Assembly (NCBI GenBank): GCA_902783085.1
Contig: CACZPT010000089.1
Span: 1-13,121 of the forward strand
Source: an uncultured Methanobrevibacter sp.
GTDB taxonomy: Archaea; Methanobacteriota; Methanobacteria; Methanobacteriales; Methanobacteriaceae
DNA: 13,121 nt
Reading direction: 5' to 3'
In this document: in pieces, positions 12,999-13,121 of the stretch
How the letters are laid out: each line of letters starts with the position of its first letter
Position numbering within the stretch: the stretch's first letter is position 1
Position numbers and translations under genes: made by a program
The notes under the pieces: model-generated
Database searches by the model: none
Seen by the model: the letters and a program-made list of their open reading frames with translations, nothing else
Told to the model about the DNA's origin: nothing

Positions 12999-13121
12999 AT
13001 GGTGAAAGTTGGTGTACTTGGCGCAACTGGGATGGTAGGTCAAAGATTTATTCAATTACTTGATAATCATCCTGATTTTGAGATTACTGCGCTTGCGGCT
13101 TCTTCTCGTTCTGCAGGTAAA
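12999..13121 (+). CDS. asd: Aspartate-semialdehyde dehydrogenase, 5' part only
   Basis: Only the first 41 residues are in the window; the frame is open to the edge. MVKVGVLGATGMVGQRFIQLL is the NADP-binding Rossmann start of Asd (GATGMVGQ at 8-15), followed by HPDFEITALAASSRSAGK, as in the archaeal/yeast-type enzymes. It would reduce 4-phosphoaspartate, the LysC product, to aspartate semialdehyde, the DapA substrate. The ribosome binding site aggtg (12988-12992) overlaps the dapB stop, nine bases before the ATG, so it belongs to the same operon. The Asd call rests on the N-terminus plus operon context; N-acetyl-glutamyl-phosphate reductase (ArgC) shares this fold but is less likely here. Confidence 0.9.
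   Translation, partial: MVKVGVLGATGMVGQRFIQLLDNHPDFEITALAASSRSAGK

Noticed and set aside
1..13121. CRISPR array, insertion sequence, toxin-antitoxin, phage or defence genes
   Set aside because: No regularly spaced repeats, transposase motifs, terminal inverted repeats around genes or defence-type domains were found; all substantial frames are explained by housekeeping or small conserved genes.

Overview
The window is A+T-rich DNA (roughly two thirds or more A/T by eye) from a methanogenic archaeon. The best fit is a member of the Methanobacteriales, probably Methanobrevibacter or a close relative. The reasons are an HMf-type archaeal histone, tRNA genes without an encoded CCA end, archaeal TATA boxes of the TTTATATA/TTAAATA kind, GGTG-type ribosome binding sites, a Hel308 helicase, an archaeal GHMP-type shikimate kinase, ribosomal protein S17e and an anaerobic-type CbiD. 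The small redox protein resembles Methanothermobacter Mt0807 and the helicase resembles Hel308a (Mth810). Those two lie close together in that genome as well, so local gene order is probably conserved.

Layout. (1) 1-473: the end of a histone gene (only two bases of its start codon are missing), a hairpin/U-tract terminator, and a tandem tRNA-Val(GAC) / tRNA-Phe(GAA) pair with its own TATA box. (2) 589-3036, minus strand: a divergent DeoC-family aldolase, and upstream of it the tRNA-modifying radical SAM/acetyltransferase Elp3, each with its own promoter. (3) 3132-3705, plus strand: two small archaeal proteins, a PRC-barrel protein and a DUF2098-like protein, ending in a hairpin that overlaps the last codons. 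(4) 3721-5787, minus strand: Hel308. (5) 5938-6198: a CPHC thioredoxin/glutaredoxin-like protein ending in a hairpin that contains its stop codon. (6) 6233-9242: a tightly overlapping chain of cbiD, a GT4 glycosyltransferase and archaeal shikimate kinase. (7) 9356-9881: AroQ-type chorismate mutase overlapping rps17e, behind a promoter with a perfect 10-bp inverted repeat. (8) 10045-13121: lysC-dapA-dapB-asd (asd cut by the window edge), behind a promoter whose TATA box is bracketed by a perfect 8-bp inverted repeat.

How the genes work together. The right third is amino-acid biosynthesis. Aspartokinase and aspartate-semialdehyde dehydrogenase make aspartate semialdehyde, and DapA and DapB carry it towards diaminopimelate and lysine. 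In many methanogens aspartate semialdehyde also feeds the archaeal route to dehydroquinate, so shikimate kinase and chorismate mutase next door belong to a linked network. The left part is information processing: chromatin, tRNAs, tRNA wobble modification and DNA repair.

No mobile element, CRISPR array, phage gene or defence system was seen. This is mainly a housekeeping region. The points most worth a second look are the two promoter inverted repeats, the DeoC homologue with altered catalytic positions, the uncharacterised PRC-barrel/DUF2098 pair, and two terminator hairpins built into the ends of coding sequences.
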